64,000 nt of DNA from NCBI RefSeq assembly GCF_000613785.1, contig NZ_BAJQ01000006.1, positions 1 to 64,000 of the forward strand, in the 5' to 3' direction. This DNA comes from Segatella oulorum JCM 14966. GTDB lineage: Bacteria; Bacteroidota; Bacteroidia; Bacteroidales; Bacteroidaceae. Positions 25,620-33,928 of this stretch are shown piece after piece (positions within the stretch are counted from its first letter, which is position 1; each line of letters opens with the position of its first letter). Below the pieces are notes generated by a model, which made no database searches, had not been told where the DNA came from, and saw only the letters and a list, made by a program, of their open reading frames with translations. Position numbers and translations under genes: made by a program.

Positions 25620-26393
25620 ATGAACATATACAAAATGCTTATGGCGATTATGCGTGTGATAAGACTTTCTCGCGGGATCATGCGTATCTCTTATAGAGTA
25701 CGCCACCAGTCTTCACGTAAGAGATTTCGTCACAAAAATAGAGCAGTATGGGGACTTACCGCATTGGTTGTTCTCATGGGTTTTAGTTCATGTGACGATT
25801 ATCAGCCTGCCGACAATGCAATCCATGTAGGATATATCTTATGTGAGAACCATAGTTGCATGAATCCGGAGACCTACTTTTCCCAAACTACCCATAAGGC
25901 CGTGGGAGTTGTTTTTGCAGAACAGACGGAAGACCATCCGCTCATGGCAGTCATGCTGAAAGAGCTCAATGAAGTCTTTTGTGATTCAGTTGGCCTTTCC
26001 AACGGAACGAGCGGCAACCTTACCGCTTTTGACGGCTCTGCCAATACACGAGCCATGCAGAAGAGTTATAATGCCGGGACAAAGAAAGGCAGTCCGCTGG
26101 CCATGAAGCTCTTTACTTTCCATGAAGGTGGTCAGAGTGACTTCTTACCCAGCGTTGCGGAGCAGCGTCTACTGAATGTCTCTGCCAGAAGCATCAATCC
26201 CATCATAGAAAGATTAGGTGGCACGCCGATAGCTTTAGATGGAGACTGTTGGTATTGGACTTCCACTGAAGTAAGCGAAAATAGTGGTTTACAGGCATGG
26301 CTTTGCTCCTCTGCCAACGGTGGTATCATAGAGACCCCGAAGACGGAAAGCCATAAGGCACGTGCAATCGTTAAAATAAAATATTCTAACTAA
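25620..26393 (+). CDS. Lipoprotein with a DUF1566-like C-terminal domain
   Basis: 257 residues. A long basic N-terminal stretch (about 1-42) precedes a hydrophobic segment and lipobox (VVLMGFSSC, Cys at about 59). The body ends in a domain with CWYWTSTEVSENSGLQAWL and a final ARAIVKI strand, the pattern of DUF1566/fimbrillin-like lectin-type domains found on Bacteroidetes surface proteins and phage receptors. The likely position is the outer membrane, maybe contacting the recipient cell. The 58-residue pre-lipobox region is long, so a later start cannot be excluded. Confidence 0.55.
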   Translation: MNIYKMLMAIMRVIRLSRGIMRISYRVRHQSSRKRFRHKNRAVWGLTALVVLMGFSSCDDYQPADNAIHVGYILCENHSCMNPETYFSQTTHKAVGVVFAEQTEDHPLMAVMLKELNEVFCDSVGLSNGTSGNLTAFDGSANTRAMQKSYNAGTKKGSPLAMKLFTFHEGGQSDFLPSVAEQRLLNVSARSINPIIERLGGTPIALDGDCWYWTSTEVSENSGLQAWLCSSANGGIIETPKTESHKARAIVKIKYSN

Positions 26394-26407
26394 AAATAAA
26401 GAAGATT

Positions 26408-27010
26408 ATGGGCTGGATGAAAGAACTGGGTAAAGCAGCTGCCAAAGTCGCAGAAAAGCCGCTTGCCAAGGTAGGAGTTAAGTTTGCAGAGAAATCAGCG
26501 GAAAGTGCGGAGAAATCTGTCGGTAGGGCTTTGGCCAATGCTGCAATGAAAGAAGGACGTTATGCCAGCAAGGCCAACTATACCAAGTGGATAGAGTCCA
26601 TGGGAGGCACGGTTTCCAAGGTGGAGTCAGGTTTCAAGAGTTGGGAAAAGAGCCTGCCTAAATTCAAGACCGGCTTCAAATCGACTGAACATATCGGAGC
26701 CAAAACCGCCCAAAAGGCAGAACGGATTTTGGTTGATGGTACCAAGGCAACCGGACAAGGTGTTGTCCATTCTACAAAAGCAGCTGAAAAGGTTGCTGAA
26801 GAGACCGCGAAAAAGGCAGCCCTTATCAATAAGGAGACACTTAAGAATGCGGCAAAGATTGGTTGGCGCGAAGGTGGAAAAGTAATCAACAAGACAGCCG
26901 GATGGGCTGGTCAATATGCAAAATATTCGGCTAACCATCCAGTGGCAAGCCTTATTCTTTCTTCCATTGCCTACCGTCAGCTGACAGGCGCACCCTGCTA
27001 CCGGACATGA
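26408..27010 (+). CDS. Helical Ala/Lys-rich tra-operon protein, N-terminal part
   Basis: 200 residues, rich in Ala, Lys and Glu, with repeated helical words (KVAEKPLAKVGVKFAEKSAE; KAAEKVAEETAKKAAL). No signal peptide. The stop (27008-27010) overlaps the next ATG (27007) as ATGA. The next frame also reads back upstream as TLLPDMMKSLGG, so the two may once have been one protein of about 445 residues. No family is recognised; the Ala/Lys-rich plan resembles toxin or effector carrier regions, but that is speculation. Confidence 0.45.
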   Translation: MGWMKELGKAAAKVAEKPLAKVGVKFAEKSAESAEKSVGRALANAAMKEGRYASKANYTKWIESMGGTVSKVESGFKSWEKSLPKFKTGFKSTEHIGAKTAQKAERILVDGTKATGQGVVHSTKAAEKVAEETAKKAALINKETLKNAAKIGWREGGKVINKTAGWAGQYAKYSANHPVASLILSSIAYRQLTGAPCYRT

Positions 27011-27744
27011 TGAAGTCCTTAGGCGGTGAGGATGCTGCCAAAAAAGGTCTTGTCGGTGTTCTTGGAGAAACGACATTGGGCAAGAAAGTGGACGGTCGAG
27101 GAAACGAGGTTGGCATGGTCGCAAATCTGACGGATGTTCTTTTCGGTGATGGGACTTATGGGAAGGTCAGTTCCGGTGTCGGTTCCGTTGCAGGTGAAGC
27201 TGCCGGATTGTATCAAGGCGTTAAAGGTGGCGTTTCCTCTGTCTTGGGTGAAGGGGCTAATCTCTACGAGACAGGCAAAGAGCAGATTGGTCAGTATTTT
27301 TCGGGTAATGGTATGGTATCTAACAGCAATGGAGGTTACTATGATCCCACGACTCCACAATATCCGTCGACTGCCCAGATGATGGGTTCGGGTATGACAC
27401 AAGGCGTTCCACAACAAGGAGGACTTACCGGTACGATGGTGAACGGCGTACATTCCATTGCCAATGAGCTTACGGGAGGCAATGTCTCAAAGATGAATTT
27501 AGCATCGCTGGCACTTTCCTCTTACATGATGTTCGGGCCTTTTGGTTGGCTTGGCAAGATGGCCAGTCTGATGTTGGGCGGTATGACCATGCGCAACATC
27601 AACCATCGACAATCGGAGAACCAGCCTATGCAACAGATGCAACGTTATGCTGCCGCACCAGCAGTATCAGCCGGACAGTCTGTATCACAGGTAGATTTTC
27701 CTGTATCGGAAGAGCCGGTGGTACGACGCTCCCGTGGAATATGA
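27007..27744 (+). CDS. Gly/Ser-rich tra-operon protein with a hydrophobic patch
   Basis: 245 residues, rich in Gly, Ser, Val and Met, low in charged residues, with one hydrophobic segment (about 160-190: LASLALSSYMMFGPFGWLGKMASLML) best given as SLALSSYMMFGPFGWLGKM. The start is coupled to the 26408 stop through ATGA. A similar hydrophobic plan appears in the 28925 protein. No family is recognised. Confidence 0.45.
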   Translation: MMKSLGGEDAAKKGLVGVLGETTLGKKVDGRGNEVGMVANLTDVLFGDGTYGKVSSGVGSVAGEAAGLYQGVKGGVSSVLGEGANLYETGKEQIGQYFSGNGMVSNSNGGYYDPTTPQYPSTAQMMGSGMTQGVPQQGGLTGTMVNGVHSIANELTGGNVSKMNLASLALSSYMMFGPFGWLGKMASLMLGGMTMRNINHRQSENQPMQQMQRYAAAPAVSAGQSVSQVDFPVSEEPVVRRSRGI

Positions 27745-27777
27745 AGTTAAGAATCAACAAGCTAACAAGTATAATAT

Positions 27778-28629
27778 ATGGACACAACAGATTATAAGGA
27801 CATGCTCCTGGAGTCCGCAAGCGGCTTCATGATGCCTTTTGCTTTAGACGAAAAAGAAGAGTTGAATGTCATCCTCCCTTTCGGTGAACAGACCCATCCC
27901 AAGACGGGAGAGAAGTTTCAGCACCAAGGTGTTGATTATGCCGTCAAGGACAGACCCTTGTATGCCATCGCAAGCGGCATGGTCATCGGTGCCGGGCATG
28001 ATGCAGTTTACGAAAACTATATCATCGCCAGATACGGCAAATACGAGGTTACCTATGGACACATTTCCGAGGCCTACACCCCTTATGGCACGAATGTAAA
28101 GGCCGGGCAAGAGATTGCCCATACCGGTGAGTTCCTGCACATGGGAGTCCGATTTAACGGTAAGGAACTTGACCCTGACAATTTTATTGCCATGATTTGG
28201 GCAAACATACAGCAGTTGGCTGCCATGGGTATTACCCATCAGCCTACAGCCGAAGTCCTGGGGGACAAGAAGATCGTCACCAAGTATGACGATTGTCAGG
28301 ATGAGATCATGGCATTGATGCTCCGTTGGCTGCCCACTTACATGAACGAACTTCGTACAAAGGCCTATACGCCTCCTAAAAAGATGGAAGCATCGCTGAA
28401 GAATATCCTCTCGAAAGCTGCCGACAAGAACTACTTTTACGAGACGATTCCCAACTTGGGCAATCCTTTAGGATTATCCGGGCGTAGTGCCCCTTTGGTA
28501 GAGAAGATTCAGGAAATTTTGATAGAGGACTTTCTTGGATTCTTGGCCATACGTCAAGGTATATATCCCCAGTCGTGGGACGAGTCTCAAAAAAAAAACT
28601 TTCTGAAGAAGCTGCCGCCAACGGCTTAA
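27778..28629 (+). CDS. M23-like peptidase-fold protein, likely catalytically altered, N-terminal frame
   Basis: The first 130 residues follow the LytM/M23 pattern: HQGVDYAVKDRPLYAIASGM (about 48-67) keeps the HxGxD motif, YGHIS is present, but the closing HxH is degenerate (GEFLHMGVRF keeps only one His). Cell-wall cleavage is therefore doubtful. The rest (about 140-270) is helical. The frame ends 13 residues after a 10-A run at 28589-28598. The 28575 frame continues the protein (LSEEAAANGLMEDPLEN), which would give about 378 residues. The CTAACAAGTA leader motif lies at 27761-27770. Two other M23 proteins occur at 37722 and 44108. Confidence 0.65.
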   Translation: MDTTDYKDMLLESASGFMMPFALDEKEELNVILPFGEQTHPKTGEKFQHQGVDYAVKDRPLYAIASGMVIGAGHDAVYENYIIARYGKYEVTYGHISEAYTPYGTNVKAGQEIAHTGEFLHMGVRFNGKELDPDNFIAMIWANIQQLAAMGITHQPTAEVLGDKKIVTKYDDCQDEIMALMLRWLPTYMNELRTKAYTPPKKMEASLKNILSKAADKNYFYETIPNLGNPLGLSGRSAPLVEKIQEILIEDFLGFLAIRQGIYPQSWDESQKKNFLKKLPPTA

Positions 28630-28913
28630 TGGAGGATCCCTTGGAAAATCTTGAAATAGACATTCATAGTTACGACATCAGCCGTGAGGCATCCATCTAC
28701 TTCGACACGACGGGGACTCGCTGTTGGACGAAGGCATGGTTCAATGGCAGGGAGAAAGGAGAGAAATCAATAGAGATCACCCGTCAGCTGGCAGTGAAGT
28801 TTATCAATGACGAAATCTTACTTGACGACTGGCTCGCACGTTTCTATCCAAAACAAATGAATGTCTGTCATAAGGCTATCGAGCAGGCACGTAAACAGTT
28901 ATTAGGCATATAA
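28575..28913 (+). CDS. C-terminal part of the M23-like protein in the -1 frame
   Basis: The frame overlaps the end of the 27778 frame and is entered from it by a -1 shift on the run A AAA AAC, a classic slippery heptamer, at 28592-28599. Its useful part (from about 28600) reads as an ordinary protein of about 103 residues with charged helices. Possible explanations are programmed frameshifting, slippage of the polymerase, or an assembly error of one A in the homopolymer. A separate start in this frame is not evident. Confidence 0.5.
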   Translation: MGRVSKKKLSEEAAANGLMEDPLENLEIDIHSYDISREASIYFDTTGTRCWTKAWFNGREKGEKSIEITRQLAVKFINDEILLDDWLARFYPKQMNVCHKAIEQARKQLLGI

Positions 28914-28924
28914 TATCTACTTTT

Positions 28925-31159
28925 ATGGCAAATAAGAACCAACATTTCGGAGAATTGGAGTATTGCTTCGGTCAATACTTCAGCAGATATTGTGCACCTG
29001 TTATTACGAAAGACTACAACTATTACCAACGTAAGCAACAAGAGGAGTTTAATAAGGCTTATAATGAAGATGTACCATCTTATTATGGTGCAGGTTCCGT
29101 CGTTCAGCCTATGCTGCGTGTACAGGCCTCTAATATTGTAGCCCAGTCATCAGGAAAATGGAGTAAGAAGAATCTCGACGACTTCATAAATGGTGTCATA
29201 AACAAGATTGTCTCCAGCAAGAACTTCCAAAAGGACTGGGAAAACTTGATAGACAGGTATCGGGAATCTCTTATCGCTAAGTTAGGGACGAAAGGCTACA
29301 TCAGAGTTGCAGAGGAGTTGGGAAAGTCAGAAAAACGGAAATTCATCGATCCGGCAGTCCACTATGGACAGATTCGCTTTATGGAGCTGCTCAAAGAGCA
29401 TTTGGCCAGAACCGATATGCCCAAGTCCTCTTTGGAATATATCCTGAAAGAGGGTGCAAACAGTTCTATTATGATGACATTGGCTGGTAGATTCATGCGT
29501 GGTCGCGACCTCTCGCCTGCAGAAGAAGAGAATCGTGAGCTGGGCAATAAACTCTATAAGCCGTCAAAAGTGGAGAAAGCCGGGGCCTTTGCCTTTGGAG
29601 CAGTTATGGACGCACCGGCATCGGATGTTGTCGGTTCTGTAGCTGCCGTACCATTGAAAGCCACTGCCAAGGGAGTAGCCGGATATGCTCTGAAAGGAGG
29701 TGCGGTAAAATTTGGAGGTTGGCTGGGAGAAAAGGCCGCTTACAAAGCAGCTACTAAAGCTTCCTATGTAAAAAGACTGATTTCAGGTGCAGCTGTCGAT
29801 GCCGGCTTCAACTATTGGGCATCTTCCAAAATCAGCCTTGATGCAGCCAAGAAACAATACAGTAAAGCGGTTTTCGGCAATGAGGATACATTGGAAAAAT
29901 ACCAAAAAGGTGCATTGGGATACAGGAAGACCGGCACCGAATACATTTCCAATGTAAATGATGGCTTGGGTAAAAAAATCAAGGTTGCCCCGATACGCCC
30001 TCATGTGAGTGATTCTGTTACTCATAAAGATTCAGGCCAGTTATTGACAGCGACAAATGGCAATTCAAGAAAGCTCTTGAAAACCATTACCACAGCGTTA
30101 AGCCGTCAGGCTCTTCCTTACGACAGCCATGCACCCATCCCCGCTTGGATGCTAAACAAGACAGCCAAACAATGCCGTGCCTTTGCCACCTCGTTTTTTT
30201 CCATTGCCAAGCAGATGTCGACACAGGGCTTGCCGGTTTGGAATCTGAATGGCAGAAATATGACACTTGCACAAGTTTCACAGCGTGCCGACGATTATGC
30301 AAGAGCTGCTGTTCAGATAGACAAGATAAATGCCGAGAAACAAGTGGCAAGAGCGGCGGTATATAGCCGGAATCACCAGAATACGAGACAAGAGAAAAGA
30401 GATCATTATGACACTGGGGCATATAACGCAGTCGGTCAATCTGCCTCGCCACCTGTTGTTTCAAGCGCAGTATCTCCTTCAGAACCATTAAATACCCAAC
30501 ATTATCAAAACATGGCCATGGGGACGCAACAGATAAAAAATCCAATGTCAGAGACTTCTCCTTATCCCAATATGCTCCAGACAGCGGGATGGGGTAAATA
30601 TTTGGATAATGCAGGGTTGAATGGATTTAGCGATGTAACAAAGAACCTTGGTTATGTCTTTGCAATGCTTCCTGATATGCTTATCAGTATGTTTACAGGA
30701 AAATCTTCCTCGTTCACCATAGGGAACAACATACTACCTTTAGCAGCAGTTGCCGCTGGAATGTTCAGCCATAATCCACTGTTAAAGCTCATGCTGATGG
30801 GTTTTGGAGGTGTCAATCTCTTGAACAATGCCGGCCACGAAGCCTTGGGTCCATCCACTCCTAAAACCACACCAAGAAACTACAAGCAATATGCCGACGA
30901 ACCTCTCAATCCAAGATTAAATAATGTTTTTATGAGAGGCCGTTCTTTGATTGCAGATATAGACAATCGACCTGTTGTCATTAACATTTCTGACGCGGCT
31001 GTCGACGCATATGAGAAAAAAGCCATACCTTTAAACACATTAGCAAATGCCGTATTAAGGAAGTATGACGAGAACAGAGCCGTAGCTTCAAACACTTATG
31101 ACAAGAGTATGGCAGCGTTAGAGAGTCAGGAACAACAGCGTAGTTATGGATTGAAATAG
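28925..31159 (+). CDS. Large tra-operon protein, 744 aa, unknown function
   Basis: No signal peptide. The first 200 residues are soluble and helical, then comes an Ala/Gly-rich region with hydrophobic patches (about 220-300: FAFGAVMDAPASDVVGSVAA), a polar middle and another hydrophobic patch (about 575-640: LGYVFAMLPDMLISMF; MLMGFGGVNLLNNAG). It is the last gene of the tra operon and ends before a strong terminator. The size and mixed hydrophobic pattern would fit a channel-associated or transferred protein, but no family is recognised. Confidence 0.5.
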   Translation: MANKNQHFGELEYCFGQYFSRYCAPVITKDYNYYQRKQQEEFNKAYNEDVPSYYGAGSVVQPMLRVQASNIVAQSSGKWSKKNLDDFINGVINKIVSSKNFQKDWENLIDRYRESLIAKLGTKGYIRVAEELGKSEKRKFIDPAVHYGQIRFMELLKEHLARTDMPKSSLEYILKEGANSSIMMTLAGRFMRGRDLSPAEEENRELGNKLYKPSKVEKAGAFAFGAVMDAPASDVVGSVAAVPLKATAKGVAGYALKGGAVKFGGWLGEKAAYKAATKASYVKRLISGAAVDAGFNYWASSKISLDAAKKQYSKAVFGNEDTLEKYQKGALGYRKTGTEYISNVNDGLGKKIKVAPIRPHVSDSVTHKDSGQLLTATNGNSRKLLKTITTALSRQALPYDSHAPIPAWMLNKTAKQCRAFATSFFSIAKQMSTQGLPVWNLNGRNMTLAQVSQRADDYARAAVQIDKINAEKQVARAAVYSRNHQNTRQEKRDHYDTGAYNAVGQSASPPVVSSAVSPSEPLNTQHYQNMAMGTQQIKNPMSETSPYPNMLQTAGWGKYLDNAGLNGFSDVTKNLGYVFAMLPDMLISMFTGKSSSFTIGNNILPLAAVAAGMFSHNPLLKLMLMGFGGVNLLNNAGHEALGPSTPKTTPRNYKQYADEPLNPRLNNVFMRGRSLIADIDNRPVVINISDAAVDAYEKKAIPLNTLANAVLRKYDENRAVASNTYDKSMAALESQEQQRSYGLK

Positions 31160-31187
31160 ATTTTGTTTACAATATTACTTGTTAGCG

Positions 31188-31230
31188 GCCCCTGCTGGCG
31201 TAGTTAGTTGCGTCGGTGGGGGCTTTATTT
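31188..31230 (+). terminator. Rho-independent terminator of the tra operon
   Basis: A 13-bp stem (31188-31200 with 31211-31223) starting with five G-C pairs and completed by several G-T pairs, a 10-nt loop, and the tract TTTATTT (31224-31230). It lies 29 nt after the last tra gene. Confidence 0.85.
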
Positions 31231-31301
31231 ATACGTATAAAGTAAATTGAATATGAGGTTCTATTTTACAACCATATATGGAAGCTTACAAGTAGAACTG
31301 T

Positions 31302-31751
31302 TTATTTATAATCTACCTTTAAGGTCTGTTCACTTAGATTTAGTTGAACTTTTGGAGCAACTTCTTCATAGGTTGTATTTGCTTTTACAAGTCTCTCTAA
31401 TTCTTCGAAAGAAGTTTTTCGTCTAACAATCCAATTTCCTATACCCGCAGCTGTTCTTGGCTCAAGCAATTCCCATCCTTGCACCTCTAAGTATGCCAGT
31501 CCTTCCATCATATTCCGGACAATAACATATTTACCTTCACTATTCTTCAAGATACTTGGACGTTGCTGACCATTTTCTCCTGGTGATATTAAAATAACAA
31601 AGCAAGGCTCTCCTGTAGCTTTATTTGCCCATCTTACCTCAATCGAAGCATAAATATAGTAATTTTGTAAAACCTTAGAGTTCGTCTGTGCCTCGCTTGG
31701 AATTGCCAGACATATCATCATTACTGTAAGAAATAATTTCAGCTTCTTCAT
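31302..31751 (-). CDS. Secreted hypothetical protein, 149 aa
   Basis: A signal peptide (MKKLKLFLTVMMICLAIPSEA) and a small alpha/beta body with a GWELLEPRTAAG segment. No lipobox. It is convergent with the tra operon and separated from it by the terminator. Codon usage and composition fit the host type. Function unknown; it may act in the periplasm. Confidence 0.55.
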   Translation of the reverse strand: MKKLKLFLTVMMICLAIPSEAQTNSKVLQNYYIYASIEVRWANKATGEPCFVILISPGENGQQRPSILKNSEGKYVIVRNMMEGLAYLEVQGWELLEPRTAAGIGNWIVRRKTSFEELERLVKANTTYEEVAPKVQLNLSEQTLKVDYK

Positions 31752-31815
31752 CGTGTTGTATATAAAAAGTTATGAGTACGCCGATTAAAGCGCACCCACG
31801 AGTTAATGATTATCG

Positions 31816-31965
31816 TTAAAACAATTTCTTGTGATTGTCGTGTGACCATCCCATAGCATCCTTGTAGTTGCTATTCTTCTTTCCGCCTTTTCGACGGGTG
31901 TCACCACCCACAATAGCTTTCAATCCTGCTCCCAATATCAGAGCCGATGCTACCAATTCTAACAT
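31816..31965 (-). CDS. Small membrane-like protein, 49 aa
   Basis: A 50-codon frame with a hydrophobic N-terminal helix (MLELVASALILGAGLKAIVGG) and a basic, polar C-terminal tail (DTRRKGGKKNSNYKDAMGW). It sits between the secreted protein and the 32009 gene, all in one direction. The helix-plus-basic-tail plan suggests membrane insertion with a cytosolic tail. No family is recognised. Confidence 0.45.
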   Translation of the reverse strand: MLELVASALILGAGLKAIVGGDTRRKGGKKNSNYKDAMGWSHDNHKKLF

Positions 31966-32008
31966 AGTATGTTTCCTTTCTTTTTATTTGAATTTCACTT
32001 ATTTTTGT

Positions 32009-32254
32009 CTATACTTTAAGTCCTTCTGACCGTTCCGTCTCCAATTCCAATTTTGCCTCCGGATTTAACGCCAACAGCATTTGTATTCTGTCTTGCAGTC
32101 TCCCGATGGTCTTTCGGATATCAACCACATTGTCTTCAGGTATTTCTTTGAGCTCGCGAATAATCTCCATGTATGAGTTTATCTGTCCCATCGTATATGT
32201 GACGGACAATGTGTTCTCAATATGTTCTCTGTCAACTTCAATTTCAAATGCCAT
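32009..32254 (-). CDS. Small acidic hypothetical protein, 81 aa
   Basis: Helical and Glu-rich (about 15% Glu). Its start lies 22 nt after the stop of the HigA-like antitoxin gene, so it is probably the third gene of that transcript. No family is recognised. Confidence 0.5.
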   Translation of the reverse strand: MAFEIEVDREHIENTLSVTYTMGQINSYMEIIRELKEIPEDNVVDIRKTIGRLQDRIQMLLALNPEAKLELETERSEGLKV

Positions 32255-32276
32255 AATCGTTCTTCCGTTTTATTGG

Positions 32277-32636
32277 TTATAAACTTAGCATTGCTTCAGG
32301 CATGATGTCAAGCACCCTGCAGATCTCTCCTGCCGTGGCCAAAGTCGGTTCGCTCTTCCCCTGGGTGAAGTCGCTTATTCTGCTGGTGCTTAGTCCTACG
32401 GCCTGGGACAGATCTTTTTGTGTCATTCCCTTAGCTTTCAGCCCTTGCTTTATGACCTCTGCAAGCGTGAGTTTCTCTATGGGGTGATACCTTTTCTCGT
32501 ATTCTTCCACAAAAGTACTCATGATAGACAGCTCTATGCTCTCCGTTGATGTCGGCAGCGTCGTGTCAGTGACAACCTCCAACAGTTCCTCCACCCGTCT
32601 TTGGGCATACTTATATTGAGCCTCTGATATTTTCAT
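32277..32636 (-). CDS. higA: HigA-like antitoxin with C-terminal XRE HTH
   Basis: 119 residues. The C-terminal 65 residues are an XRE-type HTH: LTLAEVIKQGLKAKGMTQKD, then LSQAVGLSTSRISDFTQGKS with the recognition helix. HigA antitoxins bind the toxin and repress the operon. The start overlaps the toxin stop by 4 nt (ATGA), so translation is coupled. The order toxin-antitoxin is that of higBA. Confidence 0.8.
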   Translation of the reverse strand: MKISEAQYKYAQRRVEELLEVVTDTTLPTSTESIELSIMSTFVEEYEKRYHPIEKLTLAEVIKQGLKAKGMTQKDLSQAVGLSTSRISDFTQGKSEPTLATAGEICRVLDIMPEAMLSL

Positions 32637-32944
32637 ATAGTTCTTTTTACATCCCTCTCATCAAGAAGTGCCTCCCAGTCAGAAGCGGATCCCACAAACC
32701 GCACATACACACACCCTGTATCGAAATATATCGAGGCGGCTATCTTGTATTTTCCTTCGCCAATGCTGAAGACATATAAGTCTTTCTCCCTTACAGTATC
32801 ACCGAAGTCTACCAGTATTTGGGCAAAACTCCTGTAATCCCTGTTCCTTATGGTGTAGTACCACTGTTGCAAAGGTATCTTTGCTTGCTCATGTTGTGGT
32901 AGTCCATAGAAGTCCTTAATCTTCTTTTGTGAGATAATTCTCAT
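32633..32944 (-). CDS. higB: HigB-like toxin
   Basis: 103 residues of the HigB_toxin type, related to RelE: MRIISQKKIKDFYGLPQH, then WYYTIRNRDYRSFAQILVDFGD and a C-terminal beta sheet ending in VYVRFVGSASDWEALLDERD. This family cleaves mRNA on the ribosome. It is driven by a consensus promoter just upstream (-7 box at 32968-32975). It serves plasmid maintenance. It is the second transcription unit downstream of R2 on the minus strand. Confidence 0.8.
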   Translation of the reverse strand: MRIISQKKIKDFYGLPQHEQAKIPLQQWYYTIRNRDYRSFAQILVDFGDTVREKDLYVFSIGEGKYKIAASIYFDTGCVYVRFVGSASDWEALLDERDVKRTI

Positions 32945-32967
32945 TAATGATCTGTCTTTATCTGTTA

Positions 32968-32998
32968 CAAAGATATGAAGATTTTCCTAAACCACAAA
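32968..32998 (-). promoter_or_regulatory. higBA promoter
   Basis: On the minus strand TTTG (32998-32995), 19 nt, then TATCTTTG (32975-32968): an exact Bacteroidetes consensus. The higB ATG (32944) follows 23 nt after the -7 box, the same short spacing as at the other promoters of this window. Confidence 0.85.
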
Positions 32999-33150
32999 AT
33001 AAAAGAGCAATAAAATACCGCAAGACAGAATGTTTTCTACCATCTTACGGATGGTTTCTTCCAAGTTTTCACCAATGTAAACAAGTTTTCTTGTCTCGAC
33101 AGAGTGCCAAGCATCCGTCTGATAACCAAATAAATAAGTTTCTTTTCCAT
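32987..33150 (-). pseudogene. Small orphan gene with a start-proximal frameshift
   Basis: By analogy with the genes beside R4 and R5, the start should be the ATG at 33150 (ATGGAAAAG). That frame soon runs into unrelated sequence, whereas the neighbouring frame from about 33140 reads as a plausible protein: GYQTDAWHSVETRKLVYIGE (about residues 9-28) and LEETIRKMVEN. One missing A in the AAAA run at about 33144-33147 would restore a protein of about 54 residues. The alternative is an open frame from an ATG inside R2 (33202 or 33190). The gene overlaps the higBA promoter. Confidence 0.5.
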
Positions 33151-33179
33151 GTTGTCTGTTGTTTATGATTAAAAATTTT

Positions 33180-33552
33180 ATTCTGGGCATCCCGATTCTC
33201 AACCTTTTTATAGTTTTTTCGTTTCTTCGACCCGAACTTTTTTTTTATCATTCCGGTGTAACCGTCATCTCGAACCTTTTATGTGCAAGGTTAAATCGCT
33301 GGCATTAAGGGAACTTAAGGCAAAGAATTGGCCGGTAAAAGTTTTCAGGAAACCGCAATCTATGATTTCGGAGGGTCATGAAAAGTTTTCCGTCAATAGG
33401 ACTTGTTCCGGTGTTTGCCGTGTTCCCGGCCTGCGATACCTTTGCAAAATAAAAGTCGATGGATGACTACAAGCAGACGAAAAGTGAGGTCGAAATCAGA
33501 AACGGAAATGGAAAGATAGATAAAATTAAATGTAAAATAAGCACCGCAGGTA
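33180..33552. repeat. Dispersed repeat R2 with hairpin-embedded promoter
   Basis: Same element as R1. Arm A 33284-33314 and arm B 33421-33445 pair through TGCA, AGGT, ATCGC/GCGAT, GGC and GGGAAC/GTTCCC; GGCAAA after arm A pairs with TTTGCC before arm B. The promoter is complete: TTTG 33414-33417, 19 nt, TACCTTTG 33437-33444. Left of it on the minus strand lie the small orphan and higBA; right of it lies the ArdC operon. The 61-codon frame (33281-33466) is open here. Confidence 0.8.
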
Positions 33553-33607
33553 AATCAGAAGAAGTGTCTTCAATACGTATAGATATATTGCTTTATAGCT
33601 ACCAATA

Positions 33608-33672
33608 CATATATACGTCTATACATATATACGTCTATACATATATACGTCTATACATATATACATATTGCC
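33608..33672. repeat. Iteron array: three and a half tandem 16-bp repeats
   Basis: CATATATACGTCTATA is repeated exactly at 33608-33623, 33624-33639 and 33640-33655, with a partial fourth unit from 33656. The spacing of 16 bp is one and a half helical turns. It lies after R2, where the other R copies have GTATA dyads. It may be a binding array for the partition partner or an initiator. A CRISPR is excluded because there are no spacers. Confidence 0.75.
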
Positions 33673-33844
33673 GCATGGCTGACTCAAGGAACAGCCTTTT
33701 ATTCTCGCCTTGCTGCTATATGATTAGTTATAGGAGGACCAACAAAAGAGAGTCAGGTAGGGCAGATTTTTTGGATTGCGCAAAAAAACAAGAGCCATTT
33801 TTAACATAAAAACCGCCACGATGCTGAAAAAAGGTTCTGAAAAC

Positions 33845-33904
33845 GTTAATATAAGAGTTTCTTTTTTTTGAGGATGCTTTTTTGACATTAAGTCGCTTAT
33901 TTTG
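33845..33904 (+). promoter_or_regulatory. Promoter of the ArdC operon with GTTAATATAA box
   Basis: GTTAATATAA (33845-33854) is followed exactly 52 nt from its start by TTATTTTG (33897-33904). The sequence between is also very similar to that of the tra promoter (AAGAGTTTCTTTTTTTT). The ATG at 33929 comes 24 nt after the -7 box. There is no TTTG at the -33 position. Confidence 0.75.
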
Positions 33905-33928
33905 TAACAATCAATAATCATAAAAATT

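Noticed and set aside
33608-33672. CRISPR array
   Set aside because: Units are directly adjacent, without spacers, and no cas gene is near.
33459-33809. 116-codon frame after R2
   Set aside because: Beyond the first 31 codons it translates the 16-bp iterons and unique AT-rich sequence; it has no support as a protein.
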